This document shows positions 1 to 8,687 of a stretch of DNA of 64,000 nucleotides, piece by piece. The position numbers were made by a program, and so were the translations under genes. Every line of letters begins with the position of its first letter. Within the stretch, counting starts at the first letter, position 1. The notes under the pieces are model-generated. The model was not told the DNA's origin and searched no databases. It worked only from the letters and a program-made list of their open reading frames with translations. This stretch comes from Plesiocystis pacifica SIR-1 (lineage in GTDB: Bacteria > Myxococcota_A > Polyangia > Nannocystales > Nannocystaceae): the NCBI RefSeq assembly GCF_000170895.1, contig NZ_ABCS01000010.1:90190-154189 (forward strand). The letters are read 5' to 3'.

Positions 1-2
1 AG

Positions 3-515
3 GTCCGCGACATGTGGGGCCGGGGTCGAGCCCTGCGCGAGGCGGCCTGCGAGGGCGGCCACGTCGGCGACTGCATGGTCCTCGGCGCCTACTACGTCCG
101 CGGCCTCGGGATGGACAAGGACTTCGCCAAGGCCGTCGAACTCTACGCCCAGGCCTGCACCGCCGGGGCGACGCTGGCCTGCACCCAACAAGCGCAGATC
201 CTCATGACCGGGACCGGCGTCGAGCCGGACTACGAGCAGGCCTTCGCCCTGTTCTCGGCGGCGTGCGAGGCTGGGGACGAGCTGGCCTGCACCTGGCTCG
301 GGCTCGCCTACCAGCGCGGGCGCGGGGTCGAGGTCGACGCGGCCAAGGCCGCCGAGCGCTACGTCCGGGGCTGCGAGCTCGGCTACTCCTTCGGCTGCGT
401 CGGCATGGCCAAGCTCCACGAAGAGGGCGCGGGCGTGGTCAAGAGCAAACGCAAGGCTCGGGAATTCTACGGTCAGGCCTGCGCTCTCGGGTCGACGAAG
501 CACTGCAAGAAATAG
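3..515 (+). CDS. Sel1-repeat (TPR-like) protein, 5' end outside the window
   Basis: The reading frame is open to the left edge, so this is the C-terminal part of a longer protein. About 170 residues are visible. They form Sel1-like repeats of roughly 36 residues, each carrying a GCxxGxACxxLG-type pattern with regular cysteines (for example CEAGDELACTWLGLAYQRG and CELGYSFGCVGMAKLHEEG). Sel1 repeats are alpha-helical scaffolds for protein-protein contacts, and cysteine-rich versions are usually exported. The first ATG in the window (position 12) is probably internal, because the repeat register runs through it. Nothing visible shows a catalytic domain. The partners cannot be told from this fragment. 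Confidence 0.75.
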   Translation, partial: VRDMWGRGRALREAACEGGHVGDCMVLGAYYVRGLGMDKDFAKAVELYAQACTAGATLACTQQAQILMTGTGVEPDYEQAFALFSAACEAGDELACTWLGLAYQRGRGVEVDAAKAAERYVRGCELGYSFGCVGMAKLHEEGAGVVKSKRKAREFYGQACALGSTKHCKK

Positions 516-636
516 GGTCTGGAAGCGGCTCAGGGGCCGATTGTGGAATTTCGCTACACGACCGCCCCGCGGGCGATCGGTATACTGATTGGGTCCTGCG
601 CGGCGCGATTGGCCTCGTCGCGCGCGGACTCTCGCC

Positions 637-1026
637 ATGGCTCATCGTGTCTATCGTTCCGACGACGGCTTGTTGTGCATGGCCATCGACGGGCCCGTCT
701 CGTCGGCGGAGACCGCCGAGATCCGCGACCGCTTGCTCGTCGCGCTCGGCGACGGCGGCCCGCCCCTGCTGCTCATCGATCAGTCCAGAGCCGAGCTCGC
801 CTTCAGCCGCGAGGCTCGCCGGGAGATGCAGACGGCCGCGGAGCTGCTGACCTGGGAGCGCGCCGCGATCTTTGGCATGAGCAACTTCAACCGGATGATC
901 GGCCGCGTGGTCCTGGCCCTGGCGGGCAAGACCGAGTCGACCCAGTTCTTCGCCACCGAGGGCGAGGCGCGGGCGTGGCTGCTGTCTGCCCGGGACGCGA
1001 GCCGGCCCAGCTCGGGGGCGGGGTGA
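637..1026 (+). CDS. SpoIIAA-like (STAS-fold) domain protein, first of a tandem pair
   Basis: This 129-residue protein resembles the SpoIIAA-like family (PF11964), small STAS-type folds of largely unknown function. The central segment FGMSNFNRMIGRVVLALAG and the ending FFATEGEARAWL are typical of that family, in which the last helix carries an ARAWL-type motif. The ATG at 637 fits the conserved start; a GTG or longer start at 589 would add a basic, poorly conserved leader. No signal peptide or membrane segment is present, so it should be cytosolic. Its stop codon overlaps the GTG start of a paralogue. The next gene on the opposite strand encodes a SulP transporter without a STAS domain. A functional link is possible but unproven. 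Confidence 0.7.
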   Translation: MAHRVYRSDDGLLCMAIDGPVSSAETAEIRDRLLVALGDGGPPLLLIDQSRAELAFSREARREMQTAAELLTWERAAIFGMSNFNRMIGRVVLALAGKTESTQFFATEGEARAWLLSARDASRPSSGAG

Positions 1027-1394
1027 AGCACCAGGTCGCCCTCGACGACCAGGGCGTCGTCTGTGTGCGCGTCATCGGGCCGTCGACCCCCGCGGAGGTG
1101 ACGGCCGTCGGCGATGCCATGCTCGTCGCCTTCGCGCAGAGTAGCCCCTGTCTGGTGCTCATCGACCTGGGCCAGGCCAAGCTCAACATCGACCGGGGGA
1201 CACGCGAGGCGCTCCAGCCCTACGCCTCCAGGTTGGTCTGGGACCGCATGGCGGTGTTCGGCGTGAGCCACTTCAACCGCATGATGTTTCGAATCGTGCT
1301 GACGGTCCTCGGCATGGCCGGCAAGGCGCGCTTTTTCGACACCGAGCAGGGCGCGCGGGCGTGGCTGCAAGAGGCGCCCGCGCAGAGCGCTTGA
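1023..1394 (+). CDS. SpoIIAA-like (STAS-fold) domain protein, second of a tandem pair
   Basis: This 123-residue paralogue follows the preceding gene. Its GTG start (1023-1025) overlaps the upstream TGA (1024-1026), so the pair is probably translationally coupled. The segment FGVSHFNRMMFRIVLTVLG and the ending FFDTEQGARAWL align closely with the first copy, which indicates a local duplication. The N-terminal halves have diverged more, so the two may bind different partners. It ends 53 bases before the stop of the convergent SulP gene, and a dispersed-repeat fragment lies in that space. The function is unknown beyond the fold assignment. Confidence 0.7.
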   Translation: MKHQVALDDQGVVCVRVIGPSTPAEVTAVGDAMLVAFAQSSPCLVLIDLGQAKLNIDRGTREALQPYASRLVWDRMAVFGVSHFNRMMFRIVLTVLGMAGKARFFDTEQGARAWLQEAPAQSA

Positions 1395-1407
1395 GCGGAT
1401 CGAGGAG

Positions 1408-1454
1408 TCAGGGACGACGCCTCGCCCTCCCTGCCCACGTCCACGACTCACTCG
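1408..1454 (+). repeat. Partial copy (D) of the double-hairpin dispersed repeat
   Basis: This segment matches the second half of the element seen complete at 45205-45294: GACGACGCC, then CGCCCTCCCTGCCC, then ACGTCCACGACTCACTCG. The first hairpin is absent and the left stem arm carries two mismatches (GTCAGGGACG against GTCGTGGACG). It lies between two convergent genes and covers the stop codon of the SulP gene. Confidence 0.6.
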
Positions 1455-2770
1455 GCCTCGGGAGCTCCGCCGAGGCGCAGGCGATCGACGACCTGAGCCG
1501 CGAGCACCCCGACGACGATGCCGAGCTGGATCCCCTGGGTCAGGGTGACGAGGAAGCTGACGGCGAGCACGGCGAGCTGCCAGCGACCGGCGCGGCCGCT
1601 CTTCCACAAGCGCGCGGGCTCGCGCAGGTCGATGAGCCCGAACACGGCGACCATGATGATGGCCGCGAGCACGGCCTTGGGCAGGGGGCCGAACAGGGGC
1701 GTGAGCACCAGCAAGGTCGCGCCGACGACCGCGGCGGTGATCAGCCCGGCGAGCCGGGTCTGGGCCCCGGCCTGGGCGTTGACGGCCGTGCGCGAGAAGC
1801 CGCCGGTCACGGGGTAGCCGCTGAACAGGCCGGTGGCGACGTTGGCCGCGCCCAGGGCCACGAGCTCGCGGTTGGCGTCGACGCCGTAGTCCTGCTGGCG
1901 GGCGACGTTGTCGGCGACCGAGTAGGCCTCCATGAAGCCGATCAGGGCGATGGCGAGGGCCGTGGGCGCGAGCTTGGTGAGGGTCTCGAGCGCGCCGCCC
2001 ATGCCCGCGGGGCGCGGCCAGGCGAAGCCCGGGAGCCCGGCCGGGACCTCGCCGACGGTGGCGACCGCGTGCTCGAGGCCGAGCCAGTCGAAGGCGAGCA
2101 CGGCCAGCGATCCGACCACGACGACGATCAGCGCTCGCGGGGCGTCGGGGGTCGCGAGCTTGAGGGCGAGCAGGGCCGCGATCGCGCCGAGGCCGACGGC
2201 GAGGGTCAGGCCGTCGATGGCCTGGAGGTGGCCGAGGGCGTCGACGAGGATGACCTGGAGCTGCTGGCTGCGCTCGAGCTTCACGCCGAGCAAGGGGCCG
2301 AGCTGGGAGAAGCCGATGATCAGCGCCGCGGCCGAGGTGAAGCCGCTGATCACGGGGCGGGTCAGCAGCTCGACCACGAAGCCGGCGCGCATCAGGCCCA
2401 GGGCGAGCTGGATGCCGCCCGCGAGGATGGCCAAGAGCGCGGCGTAGGCGATGTAGGCCTCGCTCCCGCCCTCGGCGATGGCCCCGACGCCCGAGGCGAC
2501 CAGGAGCGAGTCCATGGCCACGGGCCCGACCGCGAGCTGCCGCGAGGTGCCGAGGAAGGCGTAGACGATCAGCGGGAGCAAGGAGGCGTAGAGACCGACG
2601 ATGGGGGGCAGGCCCGCGAGCATCGCGTAGGCCATGCCCTGGGGGACCAGCATCACGGCCGTGGTCAGGCCGGCGATGAGGTCGGCGCGGAGCTGCTGGC
2701 GCGAACAGCCCTCGGAGATCCCGAGGAGCTTGCACAGGGGGGCGAGCAGGTCGGTCATGCCCGCAGGCAT
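1448..2770 (-). CDS. SulP-family anion transporter lacking the STAS domain
   Basis: This 440-residue integral membrane protein is of the SulP (SLC26) family, which moves sulfate, bicarbonate or other anions. The N-terminal family signature is clear: LIAGLTTAVMLVPQGMAYA followed by LAGLPPIVGLYASLLP. About ten to twelve hydrophobic segments fill the chain. Typical bacterial members run 490-570 residues and end in a cytosolic STAS domain. This one stops just after the last membrane segment (VVDRLRLGGAPEAE), so the STAS domain is missing. Free-standing STAS-like proteins are encoded immediately downstream on the other strand. The substrate cannot be told from sequence. Confidence 0.85.
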   Translation of the reverse strand: MPAGMTDLLAPLCKLLGISEGCSRQQLRADLIAGLTTAVMLVPQGMAYAMLAGLPPIVGLYASLLPLIVYAFLGTSRQLAVGPVAMDSLLVASGVGAIAEGGSEAYIAYAALLAILAGGIQLALGLMRAGFVVELLTRPVISGFTSAAALIIGFSQLGPLLGVKLERSQQLQVILVDALGHLQAIDGLTLAVGLGAIAALLALKLATPDAPRALIVVVVGSLAVLAFDWLGLEHAVATVGEVPAGLPGFAWPRPAGMGGALETLTKLAPTALAIALIGFMEAYSVADNVARQQDYGVDANRELVALGAANVATGLFSGYPVTGGFSRTAVNAQAGAQTRLAGLITAAVVGATLLVLTPLFGPLPKAVLAAIIMVAVFGLIDLREPARLWKSGRAGRWQLAVLAVSFLVTLTQGIQLGIVVGVLAAQVVDRLRLGGAPEAE

Positions 2771-2936
2771 TGCAGGCTCCGGGCCAGCTCGGGCCGGCCC
2801 TGGATGGGGCCTCCGAGGGCGCCTGGGCCTGCGCTCGCGGGGGCCGTTTCACCGCGCTGGAGCGGCGGTGCAACGGGGGCGAACGCCGTGCGCGGCGGGC
2901 ATCGCTCGCGCCCCGAGTGTATGGTCGGGCCTGCCA

Positions 2937-3977
2937 GTGCCCGCCTCGACCCACAGTCCGGACCCCATCCCCGTCCCCGCCGCGCTCGAGGTCGAGGACT
3001 TCCACGGCATCGTCACGGTCTCGCCGCAGATGCGGGCCTTCTTCGAGCTCATGCGTCGGGCCGCGCGCAGCGACGCGAGCATCCTCATCCGCGGGGAGAC
3101 CGGCACGGGCAAGGAGCTGGTCGCGGCGGCGATTCACCGCTTGTCGCGACGTCGCAACCAGGCCTTTCAGGCCATCAACTGCGCGACCTTGACCCCGGAG
3201 CTGGCGGCCTCGGAGCTGTTCGGGCACGTGCGCGGCGCGTTCACGGGGGCGATCCGCGATCGCCGCGGCGTGCTCGCCCTCGCCGACGGGGGGACGGTCT
3301 TCCTCGACGAGGTCGCCGAGCTGTCCCTGGACATCCAGGCCCGCATGCTCCGCGTGTTGCAGGAGCGGACCTTCGTGCCCGTCGGCGGCACGGACCCGGT
3401 GTCCGTCGACCTTCGCCTCCTCGCGGCGACCAACAAGTCCCTGCGCGAGGAGCTCGAGGCCGGGCGCTTTCGCGAGGACTTGATGTATCGCATCCGCATC
3501 GTCCCGCTCTTCCTCCCGCCCCTCGTCGAGCGCGACGGCGACATCGAGGCGCTGACCTGGCACTTCATCGGCGTGTTCAACGAGCAGGCCAGGGCCGGGG
3601 ACGAGCCCGGTGAGTCCGGTGAGCCCGACGACCTGCCGCCGCGCCGGCGCGTCGAGGCCATCGCCCCCGACGCCCACGCGCGCATGCTCGCCTACCCCTG
3701 GCCCGGGAACGTCCGCGAGCTCCGCAACGTGCTCGAGTACGCCTTCGCCATCGGGGAGGGCCCGGTCCTGACCCTCGACGAGCTGCCTCCGGAGCTCCGG
3801 GGGGAGCCGCCGCCGCGCAGCTCTCGGGCGTCCCACGGGATGAGCCCGGAGGACGAGGAGAAGGCCCGGATTCTCGAGGCGCTGTCGATCGCGGGCGGGC
3901 TCAAGAGCCAGGCGGCGGAGCTGCTCGGGATCAGCCGCACGACGCTGTGGCGAAAGATGCGAGAGCTGGGTCTCTGA
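2937..3977 (+). CDS. Sigma-54-dependent activator, AAA+ and Fis-type HTH only
   Basis: This bacterial enhancer-binding protein has about 346 residues. It begins almost directly with the AAA+ domain and has no receiver, FHA, GAF or PAS domain. Visible motifs are Walker A GETGTGKE, the sigma-54 contact loop GAFTGA, Walker B GGTVFLDEV and the late WPGNVRELRNV segment. The C-terminus is a Fis-type helix-turn-helix (KSQAAELLGISRTTLWRKM). The GTG at 2937 is the best start, because earlier in-frame sequence reads through probable intergenic DNA. It is divergent from the SulP gene, which could be a target. Without a sensory domain it may be constitutively active or controlled by abundance or by a partner protein. 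Confidence 0.85.
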   Translation: MPASTHSPDPIPVPAALEVEDFHGIVTVSPQMRAFFELMRRAARSDASILIRGETGTGKELVAAAIHRLSRRRNQAFQAINCATLTPELAASELFGHVRGAFTGAIRDRRGVLALADGGTVFLDEVAELSLDIQARMLRVLQERTFVPVGGTDPVSVDLRLLAATNKSLREELEAGRFREDLMYRIRIVPLFLPPLVERDGDIEALTWHFIGVFNEQARAGDEPGESGEPDDLPPRRRVEAIAPDAHARMLAYPWPGNVRELRNVLEYAFAIGEGPVLTLDELPPELRGEPPPRSSRASHGMSPEDEEKARILEALSIAGGLKSQAAELLGISRTTLWRKMRELGL

Positions 3978-4053
3978 GCCGAGTGGCCCGGCTGCTGGCC
4001 GGCCAGCTCGGTGATTGGACGATTTCATCGCTTCGTGTCAGGGCTGGGAGTCC

Positions 4054-5106
4054 GTGACCTCCCGCCCCCACGACGCCCTGTTCCGGGCGACCTTCGAGCA
4101 CCCTTCCCACGCGGGGAGCCTGCTGCGCAGCGCGTTGCCCCGAGAGCTCGCCGCGCTCATCGACTGGTCGAGGCTCCGCCCCGCGGCCAACGAGCTGGTG
4201 TCGTCGAGTCTGGGCGAGCGGCGGACGGACCTGCTCTTTTCGACCGCGCTCGAGGGGCCTGGGGCCGGCGATGGGGCGCGGGTGGTCTACCTCCACATCG
4301 AGCATCAGAGCCGGGTGGACACGACCATGCCCTTGAGGGTCCTGGGCTACCGCGTGCGCATCTGGGAGCGCCATCGCAAGCGCCACGGCGGAGCCTTGCC
4401 GCCGGTGTTCTGCGTCGTGCTGAGCCACGCGGCGAAGGGCTGGACGGGGCCGCGGAGCTTGGTGGAGCTGTTCCCCGAACCAGTCCGTACGCTCGCCCCC
4501 ATCGCCGCCCACCTGCCTCGCTGCCCCCTCATCGTGGAGGACCTGGGCCGCCGGGCCGACGCCGAGCTGCGCGCTCGCCATGCGCACCCGCTGCCGGCCC
4601 TGACCCTGTGGCTGCTCCGGGATGCCCGCTCCCCCGAGCGCCTCGTTCATCGGCTGCTCGACTGGCGGGATCAAATCATCGCCCTGCTCGACTATGACCA
4701 CGGCGAACGCGACCTCGCTCAACTCCTTCGCTACGTGGCCCTCGTGGGTAGCGAGATGGACTTCGAGGAGTTCCACCGCTTCGTCGCGCACCACATCCCG
4801 GAGGTCGAGGCCATGACGATGACGATTGCAGAACAGCTATGCCGTGAGGCCCTTCAGCGCGGGCGTGAGCAGGGGCAGCGAGAAGGGCAGCGAGAGGGTC
4901 GTTTGGAAGGGCAGCGAGAGGGCCGGGCTGTCGGTTTCGAGGAAGGTCGAAGCCAAGTCCTCGTCCAGATGCTCGACTTCAAGTTCGGACCCCCCACCGT
5001 CCCGTGGACGGAGCGCTTGCGCCGATGCGAATCCACCAGCGTCGAGGCGCTCATCCAACGCATTTTGACGGCCACCTCAGCCGAGGAGGTATTCGCCGAC
5101 GGATGA
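4054..5106 (+). CDS. Rpn/PD-(D/E)XK nuclease family protein (transposase_31-like)
   Basis: This 350-residue protein starts VTSRPHDALFRATFE, the N-terminal signature of the Rpn (recombination-promoting nuclease) family. The segments RRTDLLFST and VVYLHIEHQSRVD match the PD-(D/E)XK core, with D and ExQ-type residues positioned for metal binding. The C-terminal third contains a charged helix of repeated REGQREG units, also common in the family. The GTG at 4054 gives the family-typical start; a TTG at 4015 would add 13 residues. Rpn proteins are reported to make RecA-independent DNA breaks and some act in phage defence or as toxins. No mobile-element ends are visible around it. Confidence 0.75.
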   Translation: MTSRPHDALFRATFEHPSHAGSLLRSALPRELAALIDWSRLRPAANELVSSSLGERRTDLLFSTALEGPGAGDGARVVYLHIEHQSRVDTTMPLRVLGYRVRIWERHRKRHGGALPPVFCVVLSHAAKGWTGPRSLVELFPEPVRTLAPIAAHLPRCPLIVEDLGRRADAELRARHAHPLPALTLWLLRDARSPERLVHRLLDWRDQIIALLDYDHGERDLAQLLRYVALVGSEMDFEEFHRFVAHHIPEVEAMTMTIAEQLCREALQRGREQGQREGQREGRLEGQREGRAVGFEEGRSQVLVQMLDFKFGPPTVPWTERLRRCESTSVEALIQRILTATSAEEVFADG

Positions 5107-5119
5107 GCCCGCGACGACC

Positions 5120-6754
5120 TCACCAGTTGAGCACGATCATCAAATAGAGCCGCTGGCGAAGGCGCTCTCCGCTTATCTTGCGACCCCCGGACAGGTTGGC
5201 GACCACGACGTAGCCCAGGTCCGAGGTCAGGGTCAGCTCGGAGGTCTTCCACACGTGCCGAACTCGCATGTCGACCTCGTTGGCGGCCTTGCGGTTGCGG
5301 TTGTCGGGGTCGGGGGTTCCGATGGGGCCTTCCCCGGTGTCTCGCCATTGGCCGGTGGGATCCGCGAAGGCGAAGAAATGGTTGGCCGCCAGGAACTCGA
5401 AGGACTGCTTGGCCGAGGGGAGGGCGAGCTCGAACTTGGGTCCGATGAAGGCGTCGATCACGTTGCTCGCCCAGAAGCGGTCGCCCCACCCAAAGTGGCC
5501 GTGCCGCGCCATCCAGGGCGAGTAGAAGTCTCGGTGGATGTCCGCGTTGCAAACGACCGAGTCGTTCTCCGTGCGAGAGCAGCCGCCGCCGCTGGCGTAG
5601 TCGACCCCCAACCATCCGCCCGCGCGCATCTGCGTCCGCCGAGGGGGACGCGCGGATGGATCTTCGGAGTTTTCAGACGACGCTCCGCGCCCTCCGAGTA
5701 CGGGCGAGCGGTAGCTGAGCTTGCCCATGGCCTGACCCGCGCGGTGGACTTGGCGGGCGGTGTTGTCGTACCAGCCGAGCTGCAGGTGGCCCTCCACGTG
5801 GTAGCGCAGGCCCTCGTAGATCTCCCCGTTGAGGGTGAGGTTGGGCGTGTAGATGTCGCGCTGACTCTCGGACAGCCCCGCTCCCCCGTGGGAGTGGTTT
5901 CCGAACACCCCGAGCTCGACGGTCGCGGCCGGACCGAAGGTCCAGTAGCCTTGGCCGATCCAGGTCAGCTCGAGCGCATCACCGAGGTGGTCGCCGAGGG
6001 ACTGGGGGGCGCTCAGGAAGGGGTGGGCGAGGGAGCCTGCGAACATCCGCAGCCCGCCGCGCTCGCCTTCGAGGTGGAGGTGCAGTCCGTCCCACGAGCG
6101 CATGCCGGCGGCCCAGGGCGCGGGTCCGTACACGTGGCTGGTGCCCACGTTGAGCTCTTGCCGGCCCACTCGAAGGTGGAGCGCGACGGTGTCTCCGCCC
6201 TTCGTGGCCAGCGGGCTCGAGTAGTCGAGGTAGGCCTGGTGCAGTCCATCGCGCGCGGGACCGATGCCGCGGCCGCTCTCGCCCTCGCTGGTGTTCGAGT
6301 GGCCCATGGTGCGCGCGACCTGCGGCTCGATGCGCAGGCCCACGGCCCCCGCGTCGAAGCCCAGCCGGGCCCGCAGCCGCACGTGGTAGGCGTAGTTGGT
6401 CCAGTAGTCGCCGGGGACGCTGGCGCTGGTGCCGTCGACGCTGGTGGCATGGTCGAGCTGCGGTCGGGTCATGAACATCCCGCCCGCGACGATCCGCAGC
6501 TGCCGCGCGCGGACCTGCTCGAGGTCCGAAGGAGCCGGACGATCGGCCCCCTCGGGTGTCGCCTCGACGTAGGTCGGGGCTTCGACCACGCTGGGGGGGG
6601 GAGCCTCCGGCGTCGTCGGGGGGTCGCCCATCAACAACCCGAGGGTCGCACCTGCGAGCACCATGGCCAGAGATGGCACACCATGGACATAACGCGGGGC
6701 CCGAGGCCGCGGCAAGCGAACCACGAGAAAGGGCCCCCAACGGGGCCCCTCCAC
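5120..6754 (-). CDS. Alginate-export-type outer-membrane beta-barrel protein
   Basis: This protein of up to 544 residues ends in an aromatic outer-membrane signature (LYLMIVLNW). The body is built from alternating amphipathic strands such as RLRARLGFDAGAVGLRIEP and LHLRVGRQELNVG, characteristic of the alginate export (AlgE-like) porin family. The N-terminus has a basic stretch followed by a hydrophobic run (AMVLAGATLGLLMG), consistent with a Sec signal peptide and a Pro-rich linker. Shorter starts at 6679 (GTG) and 6664 (ATG) are possible. It probably forms a substrate channel in the outer membrane. The substrate is not evident and no polysaccharide genes flank it. It is convergent with the Rpn gene. 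Confidence 0.75.
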   Translation of the reverse strand: MEGPRWGPFLVVRLPRPRAPRYVHGVPSLAMVLAGATLGLLMGDPPTTPEAPPPSVVEAPTYVEATPEGADRPAPSDLEQVRARQLRIVAGGMFMTRPQLDHATSVDGTSASVPGDYWTNYAYHVRLRARLGFDAGAVGLRIEPQVARTMGHSNTSEGESGRGIGPARDGLHQAYLDYSSPLATKGGDTVALHLRVGRQELNVGTSHVYGPAPWAAGMRSWDGLHLHLEGERGGLRMFAGSLAHPFLSAPQSLGDHLGDALELTWIGQGYWTFGPAATVELGVFGNHSHGGAGLSESQRDIYTPNLTLNGEIYEGLRYHVEGHLQLGWYDNTARQVHRAGQAMGKLSYRSPVLGGRGASSENSEDPSARPPRRTQMRAGGWLGVDYASGGGCSRTENDSVVCNADIHRDFYSPWMARHGHFGWGDRFWASNVIDAFIGPKFELALPSAKQSFEFLAANHFFAFADPTGQWRDTGEGPIGTPDPDNRNRKAANEVDMRVRHVWKTSELTLTSDLGYVVVANLSGGRKISGERLRQRLYLMIVLNW

Positions 6755-6800
6755 GCGTTGGCGATGGCGGCTCAGCCACGGCTGGCCGCCTGCGCCCGAT

Positions 6801-8297
6801 TCACATCTTCGAGTAGGTCACGGCCCCGACGTCGTAGGTCTGGCCTTCCTTCATCTTGGTGGCGAAGCTCGGGATGTAGTTCGAGCGCCACTTGCCGTCG
6901 ATCTCGACGGCGACGTTGTAGTCGCCCAGGGGGACGTTCTCGAAGGTGAACTCGCCCTTGTCGGTGGTGGTGCCCTCGAACTTGATCTTCGAGGTCGAGC
7001 AGGGCGAGCCGCTGCCGAAGATCTGCGGCGAGGGGCACATCTCGATCTTGGCGCCGGCGATGGCGGTGCCGTCCTGGAGGACCTTGCCGGTCACGCCGCC
7101 CGTGTGCGCGGTTCCGGCCGCGGGCAGGGTCGGGCCGGAGCCGACCACGACGATGTGGCTGACGTTGCCGACGAGCTCCATGATGGTGCCGGTGCCGTAC
7201 TCGGTGGGCTTTTTGTCCTCGCCGACGACGCTCAGGCCCTCGCGGGAGGAGATCCACACGCGGTTTTGGCCGTCGAGGGCCAGGCCCTGGAAGCTGAGGC
7301 AGTCGAGGTCGTCCTTGCTCATCAGCCAGACCTCGTCGGGGTTGTTGGGGTCGAGGCGGGCGAGGTCGCACAGGCTCGAGGACACGGCGACCTGGCCGTT
7401 GGGCCCGAACTCCATCGCGGCGCTGTAGCCCATGAAGTTCTTCGAGTTGATGGCGATCTTCTTGACCTCGGCGCCGAACTGCACGAGCTCGCGGCTGGTC
7501 TGACCGTAGACGGTGCCGTCGGGGGCGGTGCCCAGGCGGAAGATGTAGGGGTTGTCGCCGAGGCTCGACAGGTCGACGGCCTCCCAGGCCTCACCGTTGC
7601 GCTTGAGCACGGTCTTGGACCCGGAGATCCAGGGCGTGCCGTCGCCGGCCACGGCCACGTCGGTGAGCATGTCGACGCCGTCGATCTTCTCCTTCTCGGT
7701 CAGCGTCCAGGCGCCGCCGGTGTAGTTGCCGACGCCCTTGTAGTTGACGGCCCACAGGTCGCCGCCCTTGACCATGGCGAGGTGGCTGACGGAGCCGATG
7801 TCCTTGTAGCCGAACTCGAGCACCTTCTCGAGCTTGCCGTCGGCGATCTTGTGCAGGCCCTGGTAGTCGATCAGGTAGACTTGGCCGTCGGGGCCGATGA
7901 ACATGTCCGAGATCAGCTGGTTGTTGTTCTCGGCGAGCATCGACCAGGTGCCGTCGACGTCGAGCTTGGCGATGCCCTTCATGTTGACGGCGAAGTAGGC
8001 CGGGCCAGCGCCGGCGGCGGGGGCAGCCGCGGCGGCGGGCTTGTCCCCCTCGGCGGGCTTGTCCCCCTCGGCGGCGGGCTTGTCCTCTCCGGCCTTGGCG
8101 TCTCCGGCCTTGGCGTCTCCGGCCTTGTCGGCGTCGGCCTTGTCCTCGCCGGCCTTGTCCTCGCCGGCCTTGTCCTCGGTCTTGTCCGAGGAGCCCGACG
8201 TCTCGTCGGAGCCGCCGCAGGCGGTGCAGATGAGGCCGAGGGCCAGGGTGATGCCGGTGAGGCGTTGCGTGGCGAGCGTGGTCATGGGCGCATTCAT
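6801..8297 (-). CDS. Propeller-type lipoprotein with Lys/Ala/Glu/Asp-rich linker and carboxypeptidase-like C-domain
   Basis: The protein starts MNAPMTTLATQ and has a signal sequence ending LGLICTACGG, so it is probably lipidated at the second cysteine. A long linker follows with repeated DKAGE/DAKAG units. The central region repeats short blade-like units (GPDGQVYLIDYQGLHKI, AVAGDGTPWISG, LALDGQNRVWISS), typical of SMP-30 or two-component-propeller folds. The last 90 residues (TTDKGEFTFENVPLGDYNV) resemble a carboxypeptidase regulatory-like beta domain. A GTG at 8336 would add 13 residues; the start at 8297 places the hydrophobic core at the usual distance. It is probably a surface or periplasmic lipoprotein; the ligand is unknown. 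Confidence 0.75.
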   Translation of the reverse strand: MNAPMTTLATQRLTGITLALGLICTACGGSDETSGSSDKTEDKAGEDKAGEDKADADKAGDAKAGDAKAGEDKPAAEGDKPAEGDKPAAAAAPAAGAGPAYFAVNMKGIAKLDVDGTWSMLAENNNQLISDMFIGPDGQVYLIDYQGLHKIADGKLEKVLEFGYKDIGSVSHLAMVKGGDLWAVNYKGVGNYTGGAWTLTEKEKIDGVDMLTDVAVAGDGTPWISGSKTVLKRNGEAWEAVDLSSLGDNPYIFRLGTAPDGTVYGQTSRELVQFGAEVKKIAINSKNFMGYSAAMEFGPNGQVAVSSSLCDLARLDPNNPDEVWLMSKDDLDCLSFQGLALDGQNRVWISSREGLSVVGEDKKPTEYGTGTIMELVGNVSHIVVVGSGPTLPAAGTAHTGGVTGKVLQDGTAIAGAKIEMCPSPQIFGSGSPCSTSKIKFEGTTTDKGEFTFENVPLGDYNVAVEIDGKWRSNYIPSFATKMKEGQTYDVGAVTYSKM

Positions 8298-8687
8298 GCC
8301 AGCGAACGCGCCCGAGTAAAAGCCCCGCGTGCTCACGTTTGATCGCCCTACCAGTCGAGCGCGCGAAGCTGTGAATCGGCATACATGGCGAGCAGGTGAC
8401 GATCGGCGGGTTCATGCGAATCACGAGGCTCATCGACGCGCGCAGTGGTCTTTCGGTCGAGGACGCTGTCGCTACCCATCCCAAGTGACGCCGGCTGCTG
8501 GTTTTTCGCCGAAGGTGCTGGAGAAGCCGAGCGATGTCGGGATCTTGGCCCACAGCCCATCAAAAAGATGGGTCTTTTGCCAAAAGCGCAATGGACAACG
8601 TGGGCGTTTCGAAGACGCGACGCATGATGCCTGCGCTCCGATGGACTCCAACCGAGAGCGCCCAGTCTCCTCCGAGGCGCCAGTCGG
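8298..8687. other. Intergenic stretch without convincing gene
   Basis: This interval separates the start of the propeller lipoprotein gene from the end of the DUF1415 gene. It is less GC-rich than its surroundings. Open frames here show no recognisable composition or domain. The only clear structure is the small hairpin at 8556-8572. Confidence 0.5.
8556..8572 (+). terminator. Small hairpin followed by a T-rich tail
   Basis: The arms CCCATC and GATGGG enclose an AAAAA loop and are followed by TCTTTT. The shape is that of a weak intrinsic terminator on the plus strand. However, no plus-strand gene ends here, so its role is unclear. Confidence 0.3.

Noticed and set aside
780..4028. A 1082-codon minus-strand frame across the first region
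   Set aside because: It is an antisense shadow of the SpoIIAA-like, SulP and activator genes. Composition is Arg/Gly/Ala rich with no domain, which is usual in GC-rich DNA.
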